Shown here in pieces: positions 16,580-24,930 of a DNA stretch of 64,000 nucleotides. Numbering within the stretch: the first letter of the stretch is position 1; the number at the start of each line of letters is the position of its first letter. Origin of the DNA: JAGDMJ01 sp963809695 (lineage in GTDB: Bacteria > Bacteroidota > Ignavibacteria > UBA10030 > UBA6906); assembly GCA_963809695.1 (NCBI GenBank), contig CAWEKI010000008.1, forward strand, positions 433,140-497,139. Reading direction: 5' to 3'. The position numbers and the translations under genes are program-made. The notes under the pieces are model-generated. The model was not told the DNA's origin. It did not search any database and saw only the letters and a program-made list of their open reading frames with translations.

Positions 16580-17436
16580 CGACAAGCATCCATGCAGTGC
16601 AACAGCCGGTACGTGATCCCATGGCCGTCCATCCGGTGAACATCCGGCGCGTGATCTGGGAAACGGACGACACCTTCACGCTCTGGTTGGACCTTGATCA
16701 CGTGGGCAGTGACTTCAGGTTCAGGCCCGGACAGTTCAACATGCTGTACGTCTTCGGCGCAGGAGAGGCGGCGATCTCCATCAGTTCCGACCCCGCATGG
16801 CCGAACACGATCGCGCACACCATTCACCGCGTCGGTGCGGTCACCAGCGCGCTCGCGCAAAAGAAGCGTGGAGACACGGTCGGGCTGCGGGGACCGTTTG
16901 GCTCGAGTTGGAATATCGAGGCGGCGCGCAAGAAAGACGTGTGCATCGTGGCAGGCGGTATCGGCCTTGCACCGCTTCGCCCGGTGATGTACGAGCTGCT
17001 CCGCGAACGAAGTTCGTTCGAACGGATCATCCTGCTCTATGGCGCACGCAGCCCGCTCGACCTTCTCTATCGTGTCGAACTGGAGGAATGGTCAAACGAT
17101 AACAACGTGGAAGTCCTGGTGACGGTCGACCGTGGCGATTCGTCCTGGAAGGGGCACATCGGCGTCGTGACGAACCTCTTCTCCTACATTAAACTTGATG
17201 CTCGCGAAACGATGGCCTATGTCTGCGGACCGGAAACCATGATGCGGTACACGCTGGATGAGCTTGAACGCAGAGGCCTGCCGGAGCAGCAGATCTTCCT
17301 CTCGATGGAACGGAACATGAAATGTGCTGTCGGCTTCTGCGGGCATTGCCAGTACGGGCCGGACTTTATCTGCAAAGACGGACCGGTCTTCTCCCTGCCG
17401 CAGGTACACCATCTTCTGGAAAAAAAGGAGCTGTAA
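16576..17436 (+). CDS. Hydrogenase gamma subunit, FAD/NAD(P)-binding diaphorase
   Basis: 286 residues of the HydG/HyhG family, related to dihydroorotate dehydrogenase electron-transfer subunit PyrK. The FAD domain has FRFRPGQFNMLYVFGAGEAA; the NAD(P) domain has VCIVAGGIGLAPLRPVMYEL and YVCGPETMMRYTLDEL. The C-terminal [2Fe-2S] motif is KCAVGFCGHCQYGPDFICKDG. It connects the nicotinamide pool with the iron-sulfur chain of the hydrogenase. The start overlaps the preceding gene by four bases, and the small-subunit gene starts one base after its stop. Confidence 0.93.
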   Translation: MTTSIHAVQQPVRDPMAVHPVNIRRVIWETDDTFTLWLDLDHVGSDFRFRPGQFNMLYVFGAGEAAISISSDPAWPNTIAHTIHRVGAVTSALAQKKRGDTVGLRGPFGSSWNIEAARKKDVCIVAGGIGLAPLRPVMYELLRERSSFERIILLYGARSPLDLLYRVELEEWSNDNNVEVLVTVDRGDSSWKGHIGVVTNLFSYIKLDARETMAYVCGPETMMRYTLDELERRGLPEQQIFLSMERNMKCAVGFCGHCQYGPDFICKDGPVFSLPQVHHLLEKKEL

Positions 17437-17437
17437 C

Positions 17438-18214
17438 ATGCCGCCGAAGAAACCGAAGGTTGCCGTGTTCAAGTTTGCGTCGTGCGATGGCTGTCAACTG
17501 TCGCTCCTGGACGCCGAAGATGAACTGCTGATCGTTGCCGGAGCGATTGACATCGCGAATTTTCCGGAGGCCAGCCGGAGAGTGCTCAAAGGACCGTATG
17601 ATATCGGCCTTGTGGAGGGAAGCATCACCACGCCGCACGACGTCGAGCGCATCCGGGACGTCCGGAAGCAGTGCCGCGTGCTGATTACCATCGGCGCCTG
17701 CGCCACGGCAGGAGGAATCCAGGCGCTCCGCAACTGGAAAGACGTCAAGGAGTTCGCACGGCTGGTGTATGCTTCTCCGGACTACATCAGTACCCTGGAC
17801 CGATCGATGCCAGTGGGTTCGTATGTCCATGTGGATTTCGAGTTGCGCGGCTGCCCGATCAACAAGAGCCAGTTGCTTGAGGTTATCAACGCATTCCTGA
17901 ACAAGCGCAAGCCGAACATACCGACCCACAGCGTCTGCGTCGAATGCAAGCTCCGCGGCACGGTATGCGTTATGGTGGCCCGGAACACCGCGTGTCTGGG
18001 GCCGGTCACGCAGGCGGGCTGCGGTGGGATCTGTCCTGCGTACTCCCGCGGCTGCTACGGCTGTTACGGTCCGATGGAGAACCCCAACACCGGCGCCCTC
18101 GGCAAACACTTTGTCGCGTTGGGCAAGTCCAACCTGGAGATCATGCTTGCATTCCGCGGTTTCAATTCGTACGCCGAAGCATTCCGGAAGGAGAGCGATG
18201 TCTATGAAAAGTAG
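17438..18214 (+). CDS. [NiFe] hydrogenase small subunit (group 3b-like)
   Basis: 258 residues from the ATG at 17438, preceded by AAGGAG. It is short, with no Tat signal or C-terminal anchor, as in cytoplasmic group 3 enzymes. The proximal cluster ligands are in FKFASCDGCQLSLLD (Cys16, Cys19), ITIGACATAGGIQAL and DFELRGCPINKSQLLEVI. Further cysteines are in SVCVECKLRGTVCVMVARN, CLGPVTQAGCGGICPAYSRG and CYGCYGPMENP, enough for medial and distal clusters. It pairs with the large subunit, whose gene overlaps its last 17 bases. Confidence 0.94.
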   Translation: MPPKKPKVAVFKFASCDGCQLSLLDAEDELLIVAGAIDIANFPEASRRVLKGPYDIGLVEGSITTPHDVERIRDVRKQCRVLITIGACATAGGIQALRNWKDVKEFARLVYASPDYISTLDRSMPVGSYVHVDFELRGCPINKSQLLEVINAFLNKRKPNIPTHSVCVECKLRGTVCVMVARNTACLGPVTQAGCGGICPAYSRGCYGCYGPMENPNTGALGKHFVALGKSNLEIMLAFRGFNSYAEAFRKESDVYEK

Positions 18215-19490
18215 GGTCATCAAGGTCGATCAACTGGCTCGCGTGGAGGGGGAAGGGGCACTCTTTGTGAAGATCAATGACGGCAAAGTGGCGGACGTGA
18301 AGCTGAGGATCTTCGAGCCCCCGAGGTTCTTTGAGGCGTTCCTTCGCGGCAGGCATTTTACGGAAGCGCCCGATATCACCGCACGCATTTGCGGGATCTG
18401 TCCGGTCGCCTATCAGATGAGTTCCGTGCACGCCATGGAAGATGTTGCGGGCGTCAAAGTGGATGGACAGCTGCGTGACCTGCGTCGCCTCCTGTACTGC
18501 GGCGAATGGATCGAAAGCCATATCCTTCATGTGTACATGTTGCATGCGCCGGACTTCCTGGGGTATGAGGACGCCCTCGCCCTCGCCAAGGACAAACCGG
18601 ATCTGGTGCGCCAGGGGCTGGAGCTCAAAAAGATCGGGAATGACATCGTCAACATCCTGGGGGGGAGGGAAATCCATCCGATCAACGTCCGCGTGGGCGG
18701 ATTCTATCGGTTGCCCTCCCGCGAGGAGTTCGCCCCACTGATCGAACGCCTGAAGCGGGGGAAAGATATTGCCATCGCGACCGCGCGGTTGGTGTCCACG
18801 TTTGACTTCCCGGATTTCGGCCTGGACTACGAATTCGTGGCACTCCATCACCCGACGGAGTACGCAATGTGCGAAGGGAGAATCCTCAGCAAAGGGCACC
18901 TGGATCTTGCGGTGCGCGAGTATGAATTCCATTTCGAGGAACGGCACATCCTGCACTCCCACGCTCTCCACAGCTTTGAGAAGGGGAGAGGCAACTATTG
19001 CGTCGGGCCTCTGGCACGGTTCAATCTGAACTACGATACGCTCTCGCCGACCGCCAAGCAGGTGGCCCAGGAGATCGGCCTCGTCCCCGGCGTCAGAAAC
19101 CCGTTCAAGAGCATCATCGTCCGGAGCATCGAGACGATCTACGCGGTCGACGAAGCGCTGCGGATCCTGGAAGCGTACGACGCAACTGGAAAGCCGGGGG
19201 TTGACGTCAAGCCGAAAGAAGGAATCGGGTTCGGGGCAAGCGAAGCGCCGCGCGGGTTGCTCTACCATCGGTATCGCATCGACAACGAAGGCACCATCCT
19301 GGATGCGAAAATCGTTCCGCCGACGGCGCAGAACCAGCCGACGATCGAAAATGACGTCCGCAGATTTGTCACGAAATTTATCGATCTCCCCCGGGAGCAG
19401 CTGACCTGGAAATGTGAGCAGGCAGTACGGAATTATGATCCCTGCATTTCGTGCGCCACGCATTTCGTGAAACTGGAGATCGATGGCTGA
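18198..19490 (+). CDS. [NiFe] hydrogenase large (catalytic) subunit (group 3b-like)
   Basis: 430 residues from the ATG at 18198 with GGAAGGAGAG upstream (an ATG six bases later is also possible). The nickel site is complete: ARICGICPVAY (Cys65, Cys68) and the C-terminal DPCISCATH (Cys416, Cys419). After His422 there is an eight-residue tail, FVKLEIDG, which the maturation protease should remove. The family oxidises or produces H2 reversibly with NAD(P)(H), and some members reduce sulfur. No hypABCDEF genes are visible, so cofactor assembly genes must lie elsewhere. The L2 motif uses cysteine, not selenocysteine. Confidence 0.95.
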   Translation: MSMKSRVIKVDQLARVEGEGALFVKINDGKVADVKLRIFEPPRFFEAFLRGRHFTEAPDITARICGICPVAYQMSSVHAMEDVAGVKVDGQLRDLRRLLYCGEWIESHILHVYMLHAPDFLGYEDALALAKDKPDLVRQGLELKKIGNDIVNILGGREIHPINVRVGGFYRLPSREEFAPLIERLKRGKDIAIATARLVSTFDFPDFGLDYEFVALHHPTEYAMCEGRILSKGHLDLAVREYEFHFEERHILHSHALHSFEKGRGNYCVGPLARFNLNYDTLSPTAKQVAQEIGLVPGVRNPFKSIIVRSIETIYAVDEALRILEAYDATGKPGVDVKPKEGIGFGASEAPRGLLYHRYRIDNEGTILDAKIVPPTAQNQPTIENDVRRFVTKFIDLPREQLTWKCEQAVRNYDPCISCATHFVKLEIDG

Positions 19491-20019
19491 TGTGACAGTC
19501 CGCCGGGGAGGTGTCACCATGCACGCTCATCAAAAAGCCGAACAGACCAGAGGGGAAGGCCGATATGCCGTCCTGGTCGGGGTAGGGAATGAATTCAGCA
19601 CCGACGACGCGCTTGGTGTGCTGGTTGCCCGGGAGATGCGAAGGCGGTTTCCTTCCGGTCTGAGGGTTATCGAGGCCAGCGGCGAAGGAGCTTCGCTCAT
19701 CGATGCCTGGAAGGGCGCTGATGAAGTCATCATTGTCGACGCCATGGCAGGGCCCGAGCCGGGAGAGATTCACAGGATTGACGCATCTGCAACCGGGGTT
19801 CCAAAGGATCTCTCTCTTTTCTCGAGCCATGCCTTCGGCGTTGCGGCCGCAATTGAGATAGCCCGGGAACTGCACCAGCTTCCTCCGGTGACCATCCTGT
19901 ATGGCATTGAAGGGGAAGCGTTTGATCCCGGGGTGGGACTCTCCGATTCCGTCTTGAAAAGCCTTCCGAGGCTGCTGGCGATGATCGAACAGGATCTGAG
20001 CAGGCTCAAGAGCAATTGA
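19483..20019 (+). CDS. Hydrogenase maturation protease
   Basis: 178 residues of the HyaD/HycI/HoxW family, beginning inside the last codons of the large subunit (8-base overlap). It shows VLVGVGNEFSTDDALGVLVA with the first metal-binding acidic residue, VIEASGEGASLIDAW, VIIVDAMAGPEPGEI with the second acid, and FSSHAFGVAAAIEIA with the ligand histidine. It cleaves the C-terminal tail of the large subunit once nickel is inserted. It is the last gene of the hydrogenase operon. Confidence 0.92.
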   Translation: MADVTVRRGGVTMHAHQKAEQTRGEGRYAVLVGVGNEFSTDDALGVLVAREMRRRFPSGLRVIEASGEGASLIDAWKGADEVIIVDAMAGPEPGEIHRIDASATGVPKDLSLFSSHAFGVAAAIEIARELHQLPPVTILYGIEGEAFDPGVGLSDSVLKSLPRLLAMIEQDLSRLKSN

Positions 20020-20159
20020 TCTTTTCTGAGCCCTCGCTCTTTCCTCTGTGGCCCTTCGTGTTCTCGGTGTCCTCTGCGTTTTCTTGTTCACAACTTTCCT
20101 TTCTATTCCCCTTTCTGTATATTTCTCTCACACTTCCCTCTCACTTTTTGGACTCTTCC

Positions 20160-20717
20160 GTGAATCGCCAGGACGCTCTCTCTCTTCTTTTTGAATACAC
20201 CAGGACCGACAGCCTGAGAAAGCATGCGCTGGCGGTGGAGGCGGCAATGCGCTCGTACGCGCGCAAGTTCGGCCAGGATGAGGAAGTCTGGGGTGCGGCA
20301 GGACTTCTCCACGATTTCGATTATGAAATGTATCCCCAGTTTCCCGAACATCCCACCAAAGGATCGGAGGTTTTGAAAGAGAAGGGCTATCCCGAGGATT
20401 TCCGGAGAGCAATTCTGGGTCATGTCCCGCAAATGGGTGTCCCGCGGGACACGCAGATGGCAAAGACCCTCTTCGCCTGCGATGAGTTGTGTGGATTCGT
20501 TCACGCCGTTGCGGTGATCCGCCCGACAAAAATCTCAGATCTTACCTCTTCCTCCGTGAAGAAAAAGCTGAAGGACAAGGCCTTTGCCCGTGCCGTGAAC
20601 AGGGAGGAGATCCACAGCGGAGCGGCGGAGTTGCAGGTGAATTTGGATGAGCACATCCAGTTTGTCATCGAGGCGATGAAAGGTGTAGCGGGAGAGCTTG
20701 GGCTTCAAGCCGGGTGA
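20160..20717 (+). CDS. HD domain protein
   Basis: 185 residues if the GTG at 20160 is used; the frame is open upstream to 20016, but that part is a low-complexity pyrimidine-rich stretch and not protein-like. The HD phosphohydrolase signature is present: LRKHALAVEAAMRSYARKFG (first His), AGLLHDFDYE (His-Asp), then EFPEHP-type and ILGHVPQMGVP histidines, and ACDELCGFVHAVA with the last acid. It resembles the small bacterial HD proteins (COG2316 type), often annotated as hydrolases. The substrate is unknown. Confidence 0.82.
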   Translation: MNRQDALSLLFEYTRTDSLRKHALAVEAAMRSYARKFGQDEEVWGAAGLLHDFDYEMYPQFPEHPTKGSEVLKEKGYPEDFRRAILGHVPQMGVPRDTQMAKTLFACDELCGFVHAVAVIRPTKISDLTSSSVKKKLKDKAFARAVNREEIHSGAAELQVNLDEHIQFVIEAMKGVAGELGLQAG

Positions 20718-20796
20718 ATCCTGCAATGAACTGTTTCAGGATGAATATCCAATAGCCAACTTGTCGTCCTGAAATGCATTTGGTACGACGAGTGCA

Positions 20797-21690
20797 TCAC
20801 CGCACATCAAAGGCGATTCCCACACCCCACTTGTTGTTGTGCACGTCATAGTATTGACTGAAGAATTCCAGTCCGCTGGCGTAGTTGACATAGAGGCGAA
20901 TGCCGCTCCCCTCCCAGCGCCCGAACTTTGCGCCGAACTCAAGGATGTTCGTCCCGACATAATCGGGGATGCCGGCAATCGTGAGATTGTCTGCGGCGTA
21001 GAGCTCGAAGGGCTTGCCGAACACCTTCCCGATGAATTCTCCGCTGTTCATCTCGACGCCCCCCAATCCACCCCACCGATTGATGGTGGTGGGGCGGATC
21101 AGCGTGGCGTAGCTGATGCCGGCGTATGGCATGATGGCGATGGGGCCGGCGGAAAAGGTATAAGAACCCACCAGCTCGCCAAAGTCGCGCGTGAACGGAA
21201 GCGGTGCCCTGCCATCTCTCCATGTTCCGGTTGCCGGATCGATGTGCCCGTCCACGAAGTGCGCGCTCAGATGGAGAATGCGCAGCCGCAGCCCAAATGC
21301 CGATTGGTCTGTTTCTGAACGGTACACAATGTGTCCTCCAAAGAACCCGTCGACCGCGTCAACCTGGAGGCGCAATCCCTGTGCGCTGGTGGTCAGCGCA
21401 TATGTGAAGAAGTCCGCGCCCAGGCGCAGTTGTTTTGATTGACGCTCGTCGAACGAATAGCCGAGCAGGTCAATCGAGCTCCCGATGTCCAGTTTCAAAC
21501 GGGACGTGCCAATCTCCTTGCGGATTCCCACCCGGGGCTCCTGGTGATTCGCAATGAGGGGGGGCATGAGTGCGGCCCCGGGAAGGAACTCGAATCCTTG
21601 CGTAGCTGTTGGATTAGGCATCTGCTCTTGCCCGGCCGCAACAGGACCCAACAGACAAAGAAGAAGGGCGATTTGGAGGATTACTCGCAT
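20797..21690 (-). CDS. DUF1207-like envelope protein
   Basis: 297 residues with a signal peptide (about 1-20, ending PVAAG). The first conserved stretch, EFLPGAALMPPLIANHQEPR, resembles the start of DUF1207 proteins of Bacteroidota/Chlorobiota, which carry a 'PLLADPREPR' type motif. The rest alternates polar and hydrophobic residues with many glycines (GGHIVYRSETDQSAFGLRLR, GPIAIMPYAGISYATLIRPT), as expected for an outer-membrane beta-barrel or beta-sandwich, and it ends VGIAFDVR. No catalytic motif. It is divergent from the next gene across a 112-base gap. Confidence 0.6.
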   Translation of the reverse strand: MRVILQIALLLCLLGPVAAGQEQMPNPTATQGFEFLPGAALMPPLIANHQEPRVGIRKEIGTSRLKLDIGSSIDLLGYSFDERQSKQLRLGADFFTYALTTSAQGLRLQVDAVDGFFGGHIVYRSETDQSAFGLRLRILHLSAHFVDGHIDPATGTWRDGRAPLPFTRDFGELVGSYTFSAGPIAIMPYAGISYATLIRPTTINRWGGLGGVEMNSGEFIGKVFGKPFELYAADNLTIAGIPDYVGTNILEFGAKFGRWEGSGIRLYVNYASGLEFFSQYYDVHNNKWGVGIAFDVR

Positions 21691-21802
21691 GGCGGTACAA
21701 TATACCCAAGCGGTTCTGGACTTGCAACGACCTTGGAATTCTCCGTCATTTTGAGTACATTGTGCGCGCTTCGATCATAGGTACCATTCCGGAGACTTGC
21801 CG

Positions 21803-22561
21803 ATGAAAAAGTGTCTTATCATGCTGATCACGCTCTCGATGATTGCCGCATGCACAGTTCAGGCCCAGGAAGAACCTATTCCGCCCAAGCGGACGCGCGG
21901 CCCAAAAGTGGGAGCTCTCGCGGGATTCACGATGGGCTACCTCTATATGGATACCAAGCCGATCAATGACTTCCTCCAAATGAGCAATGCGGCGCCCGTC
22001 AGCAAGAACGGCGTTTTTCTGTACGGAGGCGCCGGTGCGGCCTACATTATGCTGGTCAAGAATCTGCGAGTAGGGGGTATTGGCATGAGCGGATCATCGA
22101 AGAGCTCAGCGGTCGACCCTGTGACCGGCATGCGGCGTGACGCAAAGCTCACCGCAGGCTATGGGGCTATCACCTTCGAGTATGTCGTTCCCATGATGGA
22201 GCGGCTTGATCTGGTTGGCGGGCTCAACCTAGGCTGGGGAGGCATCGATATGCAGCTCACCAAGAGCACCAGCGGGGCGACCACCTGGGACCAGGAACAA
22301 GCCGCGTTTGGCTCCGAAACGCTCAACGCCACCAACAATATCACCCGCACACTATCCGGAAATTTCTATATCTGGATCCCGTCGGTCAGCGTCGAATATG
22401 CGTTCCTGGGATGGCTCGGAGCGCGCGTGGGCGTGAGTTATCTCGGCATGTCCAATCCTTCCTGGGAGGTCGACAAGAACTTCGACCTTCTGAACGTGCC
22501 CTCAAACGTGACAGGGAAAGGATGGATGGTGAACGGAGGGATTTTCCTGGGGACATTCTAG
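21803..22561 (+). CDS. Hypothetical outer-membrane beta-barrel protein
   Basis: 252 residues from the ATG at 21803, with GGAG eight bases upstream. The signal peptide is MKKCLIMLITLSMIAACTVQ; a Cys at residue 17 might make a poor lipobox, but a type I signal ending VQAQ is more likely. Glycine-rich amphipathic strands follow (GALAGFTMGYLYMD, GVFLYGGAGAAYIML, VGGLNLGWGGIDMQL, ARVGVSYLGMSN), and the last residue is phenylalanine (GGIFLGTF), as in Omp85-inserted barrels. I do not recognise a family. Confidence 0.65.
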   Translation: MKKCLIMLITLSMIAACTVQAQEEPIPPKRTRGPKVGALAGFTMGYLYMDTKPINDFLQMSNAAPVSKNGVFLYGGAGAAYIMLVKNLRVGGIGMSGSSKSSAVDPVTGMRRDAKLTAGYGAITFEYVVPMMERLDLVGGLNLGWGGIDMQLTKSTSGATTWDQEQAAFGSETLNATNNITRTLSGNFYIWIPSVSVEYAFLGWLGARVGVSYLGMSNPSWEVDKNFDLLNVPSNVTGKGWMVNGGIFLGTF

Positions 22562-22578
22562 AGCCATCCACGCGATTG

Positions 22579-24294
22579 CTATTGTGCCGCAAGGTTCTCC
22601 GAGAATTGCACCGTCTTCCACTTCCCGAACAGTTCTTTGCACAGCGTGCGTTGATACTTCCCGGTAGAGGTGACCGGCACAACGTCCCCGAATACCACCA
22701 CCTTCGGCGATTTTGAGAAGGGGAGGTGCCTGCGGCAATAGGTAAGGATTTGTTGTTCGGTGACCTCCATCCCATCCTTCACCTTCACAAAAGCCCCCAC
22801 TTCTTCTCCATACCAGTCGTTCTCGAAGCCGACGGCGATCCCTGCGTGAATGCCGGGCATGTTCATCAGAATTTCATCGATCTCAAACGGAGAAATGTTC
22901 ACCCCTCCCCGGATGATCAGCTCCTTGATGCGCCCGGTGATAAAGAAGAACTGCCGTCCGGTGTCGTCGTAGCGGAAAAAGCCCTCATCGCCGCTCCGGA
23001 ACCATCCGTGTGCGAAGGTCGCGTCGTTCACTTCGGGATTTTGAAGATAGCGGACCATCACGTTGTGACCGCGGATGACGATCTCTCCCTTTTCACCCTC
23101 CGGGAGCTCGTTTCCTTCGGCGTCGTGGATCGTCATCTCGTTGACCGGCAACGGCACGCCGATGGATGGAAAGCCATACTTGCCGATCCACGCTCTGTGC
23201 TCGGCGGTGGAGAGGTCGATCGGGAGGAAGCAGGAGTAACAGGTCGTTTCCGAGAGCCCGTACCCATGCATGATCGGGATCTTGAATGTCTGTTCGAACT
23301 TTGCCGCGAGTTCCACGGTAAGTGGCCCCGCCCCGCAAATGAAGTGGCGAAGACGGACAAGTTTGTAAGCTTCCATGTCGATCTTTGCGTGGAGGAGGAA
23401 TTGGAGCAGCGTTGGGACCACGCTGACAACCGAGACTTTCTCCGCGCTGATCCGTTCGAAGAACTTGTCCGGATGGAAGCGCTGGTTGAGCACGATGGTG
23501 CCCCCGGCGTACAGCGGGGTCATCAGCGTCACGACAATGCCGTTCACGTGATGGAGCGGGAGCACGCACATCACCCTCTGGTCCTCGGCCAGCTGATGCC
23601 ATTCGGCGATGGCCATGGCGTCCACGAGGAGATTGTACTGGTCGAGCAGAACCCCTTTGGGATTCCCCGTGGTTCCCGAGGTGTAGACAAGCACCGCTTC
23701 GCTATCCAGCGTAGGGCTGCCGGCGGGTTCGTAGGCGGCCGGCTGGCGTGCGATTTCCGAAGAGTAGTGGGGAAGAGATGAATGCGCCTTTGCCCCCACC
23801 TGAATGATGTCTCGCAGATCCGGAAGGTGGTCGCGAAGCCCGAGCATCCGGTCGACGTAGATATCGCGCACGAAAGCGAGACGCGCACCGGAATCCTCGA
23901 ACGTGAACAAGAGCCGCCGGTCGTCTTCGCCGGCGTTGATCGGAACCACGACGGCCCCGAGCATGAGCGCGCCGAAGTATTGGACCACAACGTCCGCGTG
24001 ATTGAACGACATGACAGCGATCCGGTCGCCGGGTGCAATTCCCGCCTTTCGGAGATAGTTGGCAGTCTGGCAGGCCTGCTCAAAAAACTCGCGGTAGGAG
24101 AGTTCCATCCGCTGGCCGTCGTCGCCGTAGAATACCAGAAAGCGCTGCTGTTCCAGCCGGTCGGTCTGCTGCGCAAGCAAATCGCCGATGTTGCGGTACG
24201 GAACCATCGGCTCACCGGGAGGAACGCCCTGAACGCAGCGCGCGCTCCGTATGTGTTCGACAGTCTCGGGGGATAAACCAGCCAGGGTTTCCAT
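22579..24294 (-). CDS. Acyl-CoA synthetase (AMP-forming, class I adenylating enzyme)
   Basis: 571 residues from the ATG at 24294, which has GGAGGAAG just upstream; a GTG 18 bases earlier lies inside that site. Motifs: the P-loop VLVYTSGTTGNPKGVLLD, VLPLHHVNG, the A5 motif MHGYGLSETTCYS, the A7 hinge GWFRSGDEGFFRYDDTGRQF, FFITGRIKELIIRGGVNISP, and the C-terminal lysine region VPVTSTGKYQRTL. It activates a carboxylic acid to its CoA thioester. Substrate identity is not readable from sequence. It is the last gene of the homogentisate operon (27-base gap), which suggests an aromatic or related acid, but it could equally be a fatty-acid ligase. Confidence 0.88.
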   Translation of the reverse strand: METLAGLSPETVEHIRSARCVQGVPPGEPMVPYRNIGDLLAQQTDRLEQQRFLVFYGDDGQRMELSYREFFEQACQTANYLRKAGIAPGDRIAVMSFNHADVVVQYFGALMLGAVVVPINAGEDDRRLLFTFEDSGARLAFVRDIYVDRMLGLRDHLPDLRDIIQVGAKAHSSLPHYSSEIARQPAAYEPAGSPTLDSEAVLVYTSGTTGNPKGVLLDQYNLLVDAMAIAEWHQLAEDQRVMCVLPLHHVNGIVVTLMTPLYAGGTIVLNQRFHPDKFFERISAEKVSVVSVVPTLLQFLLHAKIDMEAYKLVRLRHFICGAGPLTVELAAKFEQTFKIPIMHGYGLSETTCYSCFLPIDLSTAEHRAWIGKYGFPSIGVPLPVNEMTIHDAEGNELPEGEKGEIVIRGHNVMVRYLQNPEVNDATFAHGWFRSGDEGFFRYDDTGRQFFFITGRIKELIIRGGVNISPFEIDEILMNMPGIHAGIAVGFENDWYGEEVGAFVKVKDGMEVTEQQILTYCRRHLPFSKSPKVVVFGDVVPVTSTGKYQRTLCKELFGKWKTVQFSENLAAQ

Positions 24295-24321
24295 CGTACT
24301 CTCTTCCTCCACCTCTGATCC

Positions 24322-24930
24322 CTACTTTGGCCTCTCCAGGTTGAACCGGTCTGTCGTCCTGGTGTATGTTGGCCCGCCCATGCGCCCCACTGCGCGGAGC
24401 CGGTCGGGATCGATCCTGAAATTGTCAAAGAGCGCATCCTGGACATGAAAACGGAGAATCTCGCCCAGGACGATGCTTGCACCGAGCGGTGTGTCGCTCA
24501 CCGGGACGATCTGGCGAAGCGTGCATTCCATGCTGATGCGTGCCTCTCCCACGCGCGGCGGCTTCACAAGGTCCGAATCCACGGGCGTGAGCCGGGAAAG
24601 CGCGAACTCATCCACTTCCGGAGGATACTCGCCGGAACACATGTTCATTTGCGGGACAATGTCTTCCGAGACCACATTCACCACGAACTCGCCGGTGGCC
24701 TCGATGTTGTACAGCGTGTCCTTCTTCTTGCCATCCGAACTGCGCACCATGGGGCAAAAGCAGATCACGGGGGGATTTGCGCTCACGCCCGTGAAAAAGC
24801 TGAACGGAGCGAGATTGCGGATGCCATCGGGGCTGACCGAGGAGACAAACGCAATGGGACGCGGCACGATGGAGCCGATCATCAGCTTGTAGATGCTGCG
24901 GGGCTCCTGGTTGCAGGGGTCGATGATCAT
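24322..24930 (-). CDS. Flavin reductase-like domain protein
   Basis: 202 residues from the ATG at 24930, which overlaps the stop of homogentisate dioxygenase as ATGA; an in-frame start 39 bases further up would lie inside that gene. It is an FMN-binding split-barrel of the flavin reductase-like family: KLMIGSIVPRPIAFVSSVSP near the start, NLAPFSFFTGVSANPPVICF, DTLYNIEATGEFVVNVV. Homologues sit in homogentisate and phenylacetate operons as proteins of unsettled function. It may supply reduced flavin or act as an esterase-like split barrel protein. Translational coupling suggests a role in the same pathway. Confidence 0.85.
   Translation of the reverse strand: MIIDPCNQEPRSIYKLMIGSIVPRPIAFVSSVSPDGIRNLAPFSFFTGVSANPPVICFCPMVRSSDGKKKDTLYNIEATGEFVVNVVSEDIVPQMNMCSGEYPPEVDEFALSRLTPVDSDLVKPPRVGEARISMECTLRQIVPVSDTPLGASIVLGEILRFHVQDALFDNFRIDPDRLRAVGRMGGPTYTRTTDRFNLERPK

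Noticed and set aside
18198..19490. Selenocysteine in the hydrogenase large subunit
   Set aside because: The L1 and L2 motifs are read with ordinary cysteine codons and the frame has no internal TGA.
20040..20100. Small gene or mobile repeat in the pyrimidine-rich stretch before the HD gene
   Set aside because: On the minus strand it resembles the widespread ACAGAGG/CGAGAACACGA type filler repeat, but a single copy does not support a named element.
20016..20159. Upstream extension of the HD-domain gene
   Set aside because: The stretch is pyrimidine-rich low-complexity DNA giving a Phe/Ser/Leu run without family similarity; the protein has the right size from GTG 20160.
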